This document shows, piece after piece, positions 24,258 to 35,102 of a DNA stretch of 64,000 nucleotides; the stretch's first letter is position 1; each line of letters opens with the position of its first letter. Below the pieces are notes generated by a model, which worked only from the letters and a program-made list of their open reading frames with translations, was not told the DNA's origin and ran no database searches. The position numbers and the translations under genes were made by a program. This DNA comes from Isoetes taiwanensis (taxonomy: Eukaryota > Streptophyta > Lycopodiopsida > Isoetales > Isoetaceae): the NCBI GenBank assembly GCA_021234155.1, contig JAJEKV010000013.1:3399735-3463734 (forward strand), written 5' to 3'.

Positions 24258-25037
24258 TTGAGCGCCTTACCTCCGCGTTCGACCTACACCACTACACAGC
24301 CTACAAGCCTCCTCTCCAACTTTTCTTTTCTTCACCATGAATATGGCTCGTACGCGCTTAGTTACCGAAACATTAGCGTGCCCCAAATATTCGCCGAGCT
24401 GCTTGGCGAGCAACTCGCTAGCGACCCTGCTAAAGTGGAGCTACTCTTGATTGAGCTCGTGCAATGCTTCGTCGCTGGGCATAGAATTCCTTACCCCATC
24501 TTTCACTTGTCCGAGCACTTTCTGTTAAAACTTAATTTCCTCAGGCAACCTTACATTTTGGTCAAACAGCCTGACCAAGTTCTGATGCTAGTTAAGTTCT
24601 ATGCGCCCTCATGTGTAGAAGTTCCCGAGGAAGAAGCCATTCGGATGGAGGCCGATAGAATCAGAGAACTTACCCGAGAGGATGATACCTGGGAGATGGA
24701 GAGGGGAGATTCGAAGGTCCGGGAGTTCGAATATGTCTATTTTGGGAGATGGGCGAGTCATCATAGCAGGCAAACCCTTCGACCTCCCTCCCTTCTAAGT
24801 ATACGACGAGGCCACTCAAAGCTTTGCATGGGTGAGGTTCCGCCCCACCTCGGTGGATCACATGATAGCTATCCAAACCGATATGCAAGCCGAGTGCCGA
24901 CCGCTATCATGCGAGTCGCTACGGAGGATACCGCCGGCGCTTTTGAGGTGGAGGAGCGCATGGCAACTGACCATGCCACGCAACAGGGGGCCAAGCGGGC
25001 CGAGCAGCAACGGAAAGCAGGGGAGCTTTCCAAGTAG
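24258..25037 (+). CDS. unrecognised reading frame after LTR leader, 259 codons
   Basis: It follows the primer site and leader at 23686-24120 by about 140 bases, where an element's first gene would lie. The predicted protein starts MSALPPRSTYTT. Its middle is helical and hydrophobic (AELLGEQLASDPAKVELL, VKQPDQVLMLVKFYAP) and is followed by a strongly charged stretch (EEEAIRMEADRIREL). The C-terminal 90 residues look low in information. I see no retrotransposon gag motif, zinc knuckle or protease. By position it is probably part of the LTR element, perhaps its gag. It could instead be chance or captured sequence. Treated as a fossil with unknown completeness. Confidence 0.4.
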   Translation: MSALPPRSTYTTTQPTSLLSNFSFLHHEYGSYALSYRNISVPQIFAELLGEQLASDPAKVELLLIELVQCFVAGHRIPYPIFHLSEHFLLKLNFLRQPYILVKQPDQVLMLVKFYAPSCVEVPEEEAIRMEADRIRELTREDDTWEMERGDSKVREFEYVYFGRWASHHSRQTLRPPSLLSIRRGHSKLCMGEVPPHLGGSHDSYPNRYASRVPTAIMRVATEDTAGAFEVEERMATDHATQQGAKRAEQQRKAGELSK

Positions 25038-25994
25038 AATCAGGACCAACAGCAGGAACCCCAGCCAAACCCGTGGCGGAATACCGAAACAAGAACCCGA
25101 CCAAGGCTACGGTCAAGTGACGACGGAAGTCCACCGCCCATAAGTCAGGAAGTGCATATAAGAAGAAGCTTAAAACCGTTGGGGGTATTGAGAAAGCGAC
25201 AAACTCTGCCCGCCGGCAAGATTGGCAAGACCAAGTGGACGCAGCCCGACTCCGCCCAATAACAGGGGGCAAGACCCTGCCCAAGCGGCCGACACAACCC
25301 CATAGACCGGTGCAGTCAAAGACGTCGCATCGATATAGGTCTGGCACTGTGGCCTTAAGGGAGATTCGAAAGTACCAGAAGATGACCGAGCTTCTGCTAC
25401 GGAAGTTCCCTTTCCAGCGCCTGGTCCGAGAAATAGCCTGAAGACTTAGGAACAACCTATGTTCCGGACTTTTGTTATGCTTGCTTTCCCCAGAGGTCGA
25501 AGATTACTTGATAGCCCTTTTTGGGATGCCAATCTTTGTGCCATCCATGCCAAAAGGGTCACTATTATGACCAGGATCGGCTCTCACCAAGGATTCGAGG
25601 AGACCACAATTAGCTTGCTTGTCAAGCATCTTTCTTGTACAAATTTTGTATGTAAATATAAGAAAATTTTGACTGTCTAAATTTTTTCTGAAAATAAAAG
25701 CAATTTTTTAATTATTATTAAGACTAACGCTGACGTCAGCATAAAAAGTTAAAGATAAAGTACACCTAATATTCTTTAGAGTTTTATTTTCTTCTTGCTC
25801 CCCTTGTCTCCTCCCTCCTCCTCCATGACTTGCAGTTGCAGTGGCGACCCCAAGCCTCTTCCAACCCTAGAACATTGGGATGCTCAAGTTCCATTTGACC
25901 TCCTGCAATCTGTTTGCTCCAAAGGGCGGACCTGATCACCAACATGCAGGCCCACCCTGATTAGATAGCTTTCCTTGAGTTCTATACTCAAGAG
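25038..25994 (+). other. weakly coding stretch between two unrecognised frames
   Basis: 25040-25440 is GC-rich, open in several frames and basic in composition. 25450-25800 is AT-rich with nothing seen. 25829-25990 is compositionally coding and runs into the frame at 25995. No motif supports a named product. Confidence 0.35.
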
Positions 25995-26975
25995 ATGCTC
26001 CCTCTCTGTATTCACCTAGGGAATCCTCCTCAGCTCTACTTAGGGAGAGCTATTGTGAGGAAGATGTTGGAGGGCGACTCTCATGCCCATGAGGTTCTCA
26101 GGGGAAAGCTCAGATGGGGCAGAAACCCGCCCGTCTTGATGCATGATGGCCAGCAGTACCTTAAGGTGACTTTTGCGCTGGCCATACTCATGGATCAGTA
26201 TGTAGAAGACGAAACTTTGCCAGCAGAGAAGGGCAAAGCGTCCGAACCCTCTGACGACGAGGGCGACGAGTACATCCGAGAGGATGACTTCGTATGGTGG
26301 AGGCAATTAGCAGAGCAGATGTCTTTACACCGAGACCAGGGGGCACGACTGACTGGTTTGGATGCCCTTCCGGTTATCCATCACCAGGGTCAGGAATACC
26401 TCCTATTAGAGGGTATTATGTGGATCTACCATGTAGTTGCTGAACTTAGGACTAAGAAGAAAGCACACGTGCTTTATGAGCTCGCCGAGTATTGCATGGA
26501 TGACTTCATCGACTTTACGCCAGTTGAGCTCCCTACGGAGGTGCAGCAATTACTCCAGTTCCATCAGGAGATCATCAATCCAGCTGACACACTTCTCAGG
26601 CTGAGAGATCTTATGCTCCAAGACCCCCCATCTCAGCCGTCTCAGGAAGCTTTTACTGCCATGGGACCTCACGTCCCGAATATTAATATGGTGGATATTC
26701 CTTCGGAATCAGATGAAGAAGGGGAGGATCTTTACGACAACAAGAGTCACCTGAAAGAAGAAAAGCAAGAACTCAAGGAGGAAGAGGTCACCATGGACCT
26801 CGACAAGGAAGTAGCTACCTCCGTCATGCCAGAGACTAGAGCGTTAATCAACTTCGCGCTTCTTCCTTTCAGCTTTCCGGCAGGGACAGGTCCTTTTTGT
26901 GGCACGGGACCTAGCCCCAAGGGCCGAAGCATCATTGTGGAACCTCCATGCATTGTCCACCTTGGCAGGCCATAA
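25995..26975 (+). CDS. unrecognised protein with an internal repeat and acidic tail, 326 codons
   Basis: This is the longest open frame in the window and has sensible codon usage. Two similar modules are visible: one with PPVLMHDGQQYLKV (about residues 50-63) and one with LPVIHHQGQEYLLLE (about residues 127-141). Each is followed by a hydrophobic helix (FALAILMDQYV and GIMWIYHVVAEL). An acidic segment separates them (EPSDDEGDEYIREDD), and a Glu/Lys-rich, coiled-coil-like tail follows (about residues 240-270). I recognise no family. Coding composition continues upstream to about 25829 and into an overlapping frame at 26899-27231. The location behind an LTR leader suggests an element-borne gene, but no gag, protease or polymerase signature is present. 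Confidence 0.5.
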   Translation: MLPLCIHLGNPPQLYLGRAIVRKMLEGDSHAHEVLRGKLRWGRNPPVLMHDGQQYLKVTFALAILMDQYVEDETLPAEKGKASEPSDDEGDEYIREDDFVWWRQLAEQMSLHRDQGARLTGLDALPVIHHQGQEYLLLEGIMWIYHVVAELRTKKKAHVLYELAEYCMDDFIDFTPVELPTEVQQLLQFHQEIINPADTLLRLRDLMLQDPPSQPSQEAFTAMGPHVPNINMVDIPSESDEEGEDLYDNKSHLKEEKQELKEEEVTMDLDKEVATSVMPETRALINFALLPFSFPAGTGPFCGTGPSPKGRSIIVEPPCIVHLGRP

Positions 26976-27231
26976 GAAGCTCCCATATCGCACCTTCACC
27001 TATGTGCTGGTACGACGGGACTTCGCTCTGACTGTCTTGGTGCAGGATATAGCGTCGTGGATGAGCATGAAGCTCCTTGTGGCCGCCCCTTTGGCCACAG
27101 CTTATCCTCTGGAGATTGCTTCTGTCGCGGCTCGCACCATCATCCCCGGTGTTACTCTGTTGCGACACCATCAGCCACCTCCACCTCCTACGTCGATGGA
27201 TCAGGATGCAGGGCCTAGTTCTTCAACATAA
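26899..27231 (+). CDS. unrecognised open segment, proline-rich end
   Basis: It overlaps the end of the preceding frame and reads a globular-looking stretch (KKLPYRTFTYVLVRRDFAL) ending in HHQPPPPPTSMDQDAG. It may belong to the same fossil gene region. The sequence after 27231 is AT-rich with a weak polyadenylation-like context and no further coding signal. Confidence 0.35.
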   Translation: MARDLAPRAEASLWNLHALSTLAGHKKLPYRTFTYVLVRRDFALTVLVQDIASWMSMKLLVAAPLATAYPLEIASVAARTIIPGVTLLRHHQPPPPPTSMDQDAGPSSST

Positions 27232-28640
27232 TTCTTGCTACTATAAAGTATGGCCTTTGGCCATACCGATATATGTACTAGTTGTACATGCATTTCTCTT
27301 GCCATTTCCAATACAAATTTTGGTCTTGCTATATTGGTTGTCTCTTTTGATGAATTCTCGAAAGTATCGTGAATGACTTATTAATTGTACATCTATTATG
27401 GGGTCTCATTCATGAGGGGACAGATATGCCATATTATGCCACTATGGACGGTCCACACGGCGACACCCAAATCTCTATGTAGAAGGGGGCAGCGTGAGTT
27501 GAACCGACCTCAGCCGTTGAATGTGCTAGACCAGTGACCCAGATGTTGCCACGTCTATACATTGCATTAAATGCTAGGTTGTGAGGTGGCAAGGCGTTTA
27601 ATTGCCCATATGGTGAGGTGGCAAGGGAATTAATTGCCCCAATTAAATAACACAATGAGTAAGGAACTGCTAAAATTAAAAACAAACCTAGGAAAAGAAG
27701 TAAATATTTGATTCATCTTTTATCAATTGATTATAGAATAGAATTATTGTCCCTTGTGCCCTAAGGCCCCTGGACTGATGTAGCATGGGCGAGCTCCCTA
27801 AAGGACGCTACTGAAAAAATCGTTCTTCCTGCTGCTTCTTCAATTTCGACGCGCAGCTATGGTGGAGCTGGCGCGATGGTGGCGCTATTTGTTTTTGCCA
27901 GATTTTAAAAATCTCCATGATCATTATAGTGTCAATCCGTAAGAAAGTTAAAGCTAAATCTATGAAGCTTCCTCTTACATCTCATGTGTCATTTGTTTCT
28001 TTTGCATATACGTAAACTTTATGCCAAAAATTTTAGAACAAAGACACCATATTTTTCTTCGGCTATTCTTGAAGCCATATGTTTTTGGGCAGTTTCTTTT
28101 CCCATGCTCCATTTATCGATAGTTGGGCGCTACAGGGTTTGATCTCCCCACTGTTCATACAGGTGAAACATAATCGTTTCTGCCCGATTTGGAGCTCTTT
28201 TGTATGCATATCTATTTCCTTGCATTTCGACATTGCCAGGAGTCGTTGATGCAGTCTGCTTTTGGCTATGGCTGCTCTCAGGATGATGACATGGTACGTA
28301 ATCGACCATCAACAGCAAAAAGTCTGGTCAGTATAAAACCTTTGTAATCTGTGTAATCGTTTTTTTTACTTAGACTATGGCTTGTTTTGATGCAAAACTG
28401 GAGCAGAGCGATGGTCGACTATTTGAAGGTCAACTATTTTCTTACTTTGATTACTGGTCGAACAGGAGCTATTGGATGCTTATTATGCGACATGGTTTCT
28501 TCCACACGCATTTATTTTGCAGATATAATGTTCACATCGCCTCCATCTCTATTGTTGAACTCTGCAAAATTGCTCTAGATATTATAAGCGGCAAGATTGC
28601 TATACATTTTTTTTATTTTCTGGTTTCTCGGTTTCCTTCC
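27232..28640. other. no gene seen; possible decayed exons near the end
   Basis: AT-rich with scattered stops. At 28248-28292 a short stretch reads MQSAFGYGCSQDDDM followed by a splice-donor-like GTACGT, which may be an exon remnant on the strand of the invertase fossil. The evidence is weak. Confidence 0.35.
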
Positions 28641-28649
28641 ACCAGCTCA

Positions 28650-28816
28650 TTGAGCTTGGCAGATCTACCAATGATCCTACTGAGACCAATCCATTGAATT
28701 ACGGCCAAGTTTTCATCCGAGATTTTATTCCATTAGCTATATGACATTTATTCCTTAAGGAGAAGATGATATTGTCCGCAGTATCTTTTACACTCTCTTT
28801 TACACAGCAACCATAG
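28650..28816 (+). pseudogene. alkaline/neutral invertase exon fossil
   Basis: The reading NPLNYGQVFIRDFIP (28690-28734), preceded by TNDPTET, is the conserved N-terminal catalytic-domain block of plant alkaline/neutral invertases (GH100), where the usual form is NPLNYDQVFIRDFVPSA. These enzymes hydrolyse sucrose to glucose and fructose in the cytosol or organelles. The similarity continues past an in-frame stop (at 28742) and a one-base shift as GEDDIVRSIFYTL-like sequence (near 28762-28800), and ends at a GT donor-like site near 28816. The usual Gly-rich block upstream and the following exon (SWEKTVDCYSPGQG in relatives) were not found nearby. It is a host-gene exon that has decayed, either a gene fragment or the remains of a pseudogene. 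Confidence 0.8.
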
Positions 28817-29079
28817 GTATGATGTTTATTCAACAGCCAATCTTGTTTCATGTTTTGAGTTAAATATCTGAGTATAATCTTGATAATTAAGTTTTCATGC
28901 GCCATTTTTTACATGCCCCTTAATATCGGGTGTGTTTGTTCTTAAATGGATCCTTATTGCAGCTTGCGGCTGCTCTTAGGAACCTTATGTAGATAGAAAG
29001 CCAGCTGCCTATCTTCTGGTAGTTAAAACTTCTAATTCAAACGTCTAATTCAAACTTCAAAATCTGCATCACACATGCT

Positions 29080-29164
29080 ATTAATAGTGAAGCCTGTGTT
29101 GTTTTGCAGGTTTTGTCCAATGTCAAGACGAGGAAGGAAAAGAAATGCTTGCATTTGGGGATGC
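29080..29164 (+). other. possible exon remnant
   Basis: A splice-acceptor-like TTTTGCAG at about 29102-29109 precedes an open stretch reading VLSNVKTRKEKKCLHLGML. It lies on the invertase strand but does not match an invertase exon. It is cut by the MITE fragment that follows. Confidence 0.3.
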
Positions 29165-29485
29165 TGTTGGATAGGCATATTCACCCCTTATTCCTTAATC
29201 TACACCGTACACAAAGTTCCTCGTTTGTGGGGTATGGATGTACAGAATTTGTTATACTGTATAACAAGATTTGCAAGATACTATAAGATTTCAGGCAATA
29301 TACTATATGATGTTGATTTTTTACGTGCAAAACATAATTATAAGGGCTCTCGCTGCCCTACGTCACCCCCCGTGTGAATATGCACCCAAACAAAAGGGGG
29401 TTTAAAGGGAAATTTAATTTTAAGGCGTCCAATGTAATGGTTTCTGTTATAGGTTAAAAAAATTTTTTTGTCCCTTCGGGGCTAA
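29165..29485. mobile_element. partial MITE of the 4655 family (loop and right arm)
   Basis: From 'ggataggcatattcaccc' the loop follows that of 4655-5116 ('ctcgtttgtggggtatg'). The right arm then reads 'gtgtgaatatgcacccaaac' and ends with 'tcccttcgggg', the complement of the arm at 10605-10762. The left arm is missing. Confidence 0.8.
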
Positions 29486-30535
29486 TTAATGCTAATAGTA
29501 GTTATATGTAGGTAATCATTTGGGGGATGTTAGAGTGATAAAAAGACGAGAGATTAAAGTCCAAAGTATCTTTATTTAGTGCATTTTCAATGCAAAGTTT
29601 GAATCTTGCTTTGCAATTGAAATTGTCATTTCGGTGTGTGGCTCGTTAGGAAATACAAGTAGAAAACAATGTGTTAAGTAAAAAGAGAATGCAAGTAAAC
29701 TTAATGAATATTCCTAGAGAAGAGCTATCTGCAACACAACTCGAAAAGATGAACATATAGAAGAAACAAAAGAAGATTGTTAAACCGCTATTTTCATGCA
29801 GCTAGACTGAAAGAAGGGTTATATTATCTTCATTGTTTAAAAATAATAATTCACTAGAGATCATGTGTAAGCCACAACTGCTGCATCAACCAGGACAGGA
29901 GCTCGTTGAGGATTAAGTCCCATATTTATCGAATTGAATTGTTCTTCTCCATGTCATACCATACTGGTTTAACTGGATCAGCTCATTAAAAAAGCACATC
30001 ATTTCAATGCAACAACATTTCAATGCAAGCCACAGTAGGCATCCTTAAGTCACCAAGTATAACGTCATATGTGCTGCAGTAAGATGAGGTAAAATTAGTG
30101 AGCATTTGAAAGAAGGAATTCAGTGTGCTAGCAGTACCACATGTAATATCTACACCAGAATAGTAGGGATATCAAAAGTAATATCTATACCAGAAGAAGT
30201 TTGAGTGCACCCGTAGTTTGAGAGATGTGATGGAACTGATATACTACATGTCTGCCGCCACCGCAACTACATTAAAAATCAGAATAAAAAACAATGGATC
30301 AAATACTAGTAGAGTATGACAGAAAGAAAGATTAATGCAATAACATGTACAATCCTGTGAAATATCTTATTGGAAATAATATGTTCCAAGAAGTCACTTC
30401 TGCATCATAGCTATAACCAATCATAGCTATAACCCGATAATATCAATATTGGCCAGAATCATGGCATAAGCTAGCTATATACCAAATCTATTGATCGTAT
30501 ATGAGCTGGGCACTACTTCAAAAAAAGCAAATATA
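29486..30535. other. no gene seen
   Basis: AT-rich, stop-rich in all frames. No repeat or RNA gene recognised. Confidence 0.5.
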
Positions 30536-31215
30536 CTTGCACTGCTGCATCAGGTAACAGGGCTGATCATTTTTATCCTGCATTGAAATATCTTGACAAT
30601 TGATAAACAAATTTGTGCTATCATATGAGGTGAATACAATGACAAAGAATGCAAACATACTTGAAATGATGCATCAGGTAACATGGTTGGTCATTCACAG
30701 AGCTTATTTCTTTGTTCTTGCATTGAAATGTCGTGAGAATCGATGAAATATTCCCAAGCTCAATCTCATAGGTGCAGTTGATTCTCGCCATTTTGCAGAT
30801 GCAGTTCTGGGACCCACTCAAATGATCTGGGGTCTGCTTCAACAGAGGCGTTTGTAGCCAAAAAATCATCATGATGACAAGAAATAATCTGTGAAAGTTT
30901 TCCGCAGTCTTATACAAAATATTTAAGTCTATGCAATCCTCAAATGTGGCTACTATACTTTCTTTGCTACTAGGCTAGTTTGTTATTCTGTGAAGCTTCT
31001 ACACGAACGTAAACCATAAAAAACAAAAGCCACAAGGAACCACATTAATAGCACCACTCTGTGGGCAACTGTGATTCAATGAAGCCAACAAATAATTCTT
31101 TCAAGAGTTGTCCTATGCATTGGGATACCTGGTGTGTTGGTTTCCGTTGTAGTAAATTGTGGTCGCTGACTTAACTTGGGTCGAAGCTCCTCCAGATAAC
31201 GTGCCGCTAGGCTCC
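30536..31215 (-). pseudogene. exon-like pieces of an unrecognised minus-strand gene, with a duplicated exon
   Basis: On the minus strand 31215-31129 reads SLAARYLEELRPKLSQRPQF with an AG acceptor-like start and a donor at CCAG|GTATCC. Lower down, 30746-30656 includes VNDQPCYLMHHFK followed by a donor-like AAG|GTATGT. About 120 bases further, 30600-30536 repeats the same piece as NDQPCYLMQQCK after an AATGCAG acceptor-like site. Another protein-like stretch (SVEADPRSFEWVPELHLQN) lies near 30790-30840. I do not recognise the family. The exon-sized open pieces with splice-like borders suggest a decayed or poorly resolved host gene rather than chance. Stops lie between them. Confidence 0.4.
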
Positions 31216-31727
31216 TATTGTAACAGATGGACTACAAAACTTGGCTACAGCAAAAAAGACTTGGCCGTGTCTTGGATCCTTCCAGTATGTTGAAGAGGCG
31301 ACCATAGCTTATGAGGCAGGAACAAAACAGTTTCACAGAAGCGAGCTTTGCCAAGCCCGATCCTCCCTAACCTAGATGCCTTCGCAAAAAACCACACATA
31401 ATAATATAATATGGCAGTACATTCTACACATAAAGCATCATATATAAAGTATCATACTAGGTTCGTCAATGACATGAAATGGGTTCGTTAATGAATGCAG
31501 GATACTTTCCTCAAGCTTGGCCTTTTGTAGCCGCGTGAGCTGATGCATCCGCAGCCAAGTTCAGAAAGGGGATTTAAAGCTCCTAACCAAACCCACCTCC
31601 TTTTTCTTGTACGTATCGAAGAGCAAGCTTTATTTCTAGAAACTAAGACCTCAATTATGGCATACAGAAAATCTGTTAAAAATCTGTTGGATCTGTTGGA
31701 GTTTTCCAATCCGGATATGGAAATAAA

Positions 31728-31951
31728 AAAAAACCCTAAAAAAACCCCTAAAAATAATGGGACACACCACCACAAAAGAAGCCTCCACCACAGGATTTGC
31801 CCCTTTTTCTAAAATCAACGGCTAACAAAATGCTGCACTCTAGAAATACTATTTAGTACATCTGGATGAATATGGCCACCAAATCATATGAAAACCTTAG
31901 AGAAAACAGTATAAAAACACAAAAAAACCCCCTTTTATAATGCTAGATATT
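31728..31951 (+). mobile_element. single end of the 7208-type Mutator-like element
   Basis: Matches the left arm at 7208-7430 in order: AACCCTAAA, 'aagcctccacca', 'aggatttgcccc', 'ctctagaaatactattta', 'caaatcatatgaaaacctta' and a C run with TTATAATGCTA. No second arm was found nearby, so it is a solo end. Confidence 0.85.
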
Positions 31952-34097
31952 GATGTTATACCTAGACTCAGGTAATTTTCATGTTAGATTTAACATAATA
32001 GCTGGATATTAAGAGACTCTGGTTCTTAATAGCATTACGCATGCTGGTTTATTATGTGGCAATCTATTGGTTATGGGAACAACTATGGGTCTTCAAACAG
32101 GTTCACACTAATAAGAACTGGAAATAGAATCATGCATGCAGATAAATACAAGATACATGCAAAACAAGATACATGCAATATCTCCATGTAAGATATTACA
32201 TCAAAGGAGTCTGTGTAAATTCGTTTTTCGTTATTTGTTTGATTTGCTAATGCAAGGAAAATGAAATATTTGACATGATGATTGTATTCTACAGTGACTA
32301 CATGTGGACTTCTGGGACAAGCAGGACTACCTCTTCTGAGTTAGGTGTCCTTTTTGCTTGTCGGTTCCGATCATGATCATGATGCTACTTTTTTTTTTTT
32401 TTTTAAGGGGGGAGTATGATTGATGTCCAATTTGCAATACTGGTTAAGCGCCGTGTTTGGCTGAAGCACTGGTTTGGCTATATGCTTCAAACCTGGCAAT
32501 GATGCTTAACAAGTGTAAAGCTGTTGATATGGTTATTGCTGTGTTTCTGGAGAGTTGGACGATGCCTCTATTTTCTGTCTTTTGGTATGCCAAGGTGCAT
32601 TCCTATGTCTCTGATGCATCCATCCATGTGTTCTATTGCAGCATATAAATGTTAGATGCCTTAGTATATTTCTATTAAGTTCCTAAAACAAAATGGGTAT
32701 AAGACTTTGGCATTGTCGAAGTCTGTAATGAATATCTTTCATGTGGTGTGTAAAACTACATTATACAACACAAACACAACGTACAAATACATCGAACGAA
32801 GTAATAAACGTGGAATTCTTCAACACCAAAAATGGAATGAAGGTTCACTAGAAAGTAATTCAAGGTTGACGTGCCTTTCAAGGAAAAATAAGGGGAGAGT
32901 ATGTTCTTGGTAATTGCTAACTATTGCAATGGAATTGGAAGGCAAGTGCTACTTATGACGCGCCATTGGAAAATTGGTAGCTAGTAATTTCTGTTCAGAT
33001 TCTGAGCGCTGCCAACACAATTCTTCTCCTCAAATGCACACAAATTATTCACCATTCATCTTTCTACGTGCTACCGCAATTCTTCTCTTCAAAATGCAAT
33101 CCAGCTATTTACCATTGATCTTTCGAGTTCACTTGGGATCAATTGCTATTCTAGCAATTTTATTCAACTTTTGTGATGAATCTGTCGTTTATAATAAAAA
33201 AAAAAAGTGTGGTATATTGAGTCTAGACTTTGAGAGCCAACTCATGTTTAACCTAAGCATTTGATATTTGCTTGTAGGGGATTGGATCTCCGAGTACCTA
33301 CATGCCTGCTAAAATGCAAGCATACAAACGAATAGAAAGAAGTTGCTAAGCCATGCCGGTATATTGCATGGACACGTTTAGTTTTCCATTTGATGGTCTA
33401 CTTGTCTTTCTATTTATCATTTTAGCCCTAGGAACTATCCCTGTTCGATTCTACACAAAACTAAGTAGAAGGTCACAAGCCAATGACACATCGTGCTGCC
33501 ACGTAATACAAATCCCACAATGTACACTATAATATGTAAATCCCACTTTTGCCTGCCATTGCATGAGAATTAAACTTCATACCACAACTCTTAAATGAAG
33601 ACATGGAATCTCCAATTTGAGAAGCTGGTAGATGAAAGAAAATGCAAACAATGTAGTTTTGTACTAGGCAGCAGGCTAAATCCAAATGTCGGCTCACAAA
33701 GGCGGTCACAAAGTCAGTCATGCGACGACACGAGAAAGAAGCCTATATTAATGTCCATGATAGGATGTGGATGTATATTTTTTATTTTTGTAGAAAGTCA
33801 ATCACGTTCGCGGATGTTAAATTGTTGAAGTTGACATAGGCCTATGCGGAAGCAACTTGGAATTCACATAGATATCCTAGTCATTAACTGTTTGTCGTTG
33901 TTTACTGAGTATCAATTACTTGTCTTTCTAGATATCATGCAAACTGTTTGTCCTTGTTTACTGAGTGTCAATTACTTCCGTTTGTTTGTGTGTGTGTGTG
34001 TGTTATAATATTTATAAGTTTTAATTATATAAGTTTATCTCTAAATTAAAACTATCATGTTATCAAAGAATAAATATGCGTTCCAAACTAATAATCA
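31952..34097. other. no gene seen; short (TG)n
   Basis: Poly-T at 32389-32404 and a (TG)n tract at about 33983-34000. The phrase 'aactgtttgtc(g/c)ttgtttactgagt' occurs twice near 33885 and 33945. No coding motif. Confidence 0.5.
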
Positions 34098-35102
34098 CTT
34101 CATTCTATTTAGAATTAGACACTTCAAGAATATAAAATTCCAATTTTCAGTGATTTAACAAATTTAAATTTTGGCAATCATGATAATTTCTAAATAAAAT
34201 TTGCTAATTTGATAAGCGATTGAGTTAAAACTATTATAAGAATTTCACAATTTACAAACTTTTACACTTTGAAAAATACTTTATCAATTATCAATTGTGA
34301 AAACACTTTTCACAATTATCAATTAATTTTCAATATATTTTATTTCATCACTAATAAATTATTGAATAGTTATTATTAAAACATAAAATGTAATCAATTT
34401 CAATCTAAAATCATCTCCTTGAAATATTTTAAAAAATAATACTTTTAATCATCTGAGAATTTATCTTAGATGAGAATTTAATTCTAAATAGATTAACATG
34501 AATATTGGTTTAGATTGCAATTTTATACTTTAGTAACCATCATACTTTTGATCTAAAGATAAATAGAACAAATTATCATAGAATCAATAAAGTTAAAAAT
34601 ACATATAATCTTATCATGACATCCTTGAAGCATATCTATTAAATTTGAATAAGTCTAAATTTTGTTAAATATGTCATAATGTATTAGCAAAAAAAAAAAA
34701 AATTGGACTAGCTCATATCTCTGTGGTTTCATGTTCAAGTATAATTTCATTCGAATACTAAAAGCATGCCTCTGCCTTAGCCTCTACTCTTGCCGCTACT
34801 GATTCTAATGCATCCATCCATACCTTAATTTCCATGTGCAAGGGTTCGGCTACCGTTACGGCTGCTATTGCCATTGTGGCTTCCTTTACTGCCGCCTCCT
34901 GATCTGTTTCTTCCCGATCTGCCACTTCTGGATCTGCGGCTTTCGGATCTGACATGTTACAAGAAAAAGAAGAGTGCAGTGCAGCACGATACAGTACGAA
35001 AGATATACACGTAAAAGCAAGGTAGGTGCATTCTACTATCCCCGACAATCACATCCCGCCACATGTGCAAGATTATTCTAAAAATGTGCACATCAGTTTT
35101 GT
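34098..35102. repeat. direct repeat copy A of a 1-kb AT-rich module
   Basis: From 'cacttcattctatttagaatta' to 'ttgttgacattt' the sequence recurs in order at 35263-36119 (copy B) at a spacing of about 1.16 kb. Copy A has an extra 150 bases or so near 34775-34925 that copy B lacks, within the stretch encoding the small acidic frame. The module is AT-rich in its left two thirds. Confidence 0.85.
34758..35048 (-). CDS. small acidic reading frame, unrecognised, inside repeat copy A
   Basis: Ninety-six codons. From an internal Met the sequence is regular and acidic (MSDPKAADPEVADREETD), then helical and alanine-rich (ATMAIAAVTVAEPLHMEI, SVAARVEAKAEA). The DP/AD/DREE series reflects a short DNA repeat of 'gatctg' and 'tctg'. 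Copy B of the module has lost the middle of this frame. It may be a captured host fragment or a low-complexity accident. No family recognised. Confidence 0.3.
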   Translation of the reverse strand: MSGIVECTYLAFTCISFVLYRAALHSSFSCNMSDPKAADPEVADREETDQEAAVKEATMAIAAVTVAEPLHMEIKVWMDALESVAARVEAKAEACF

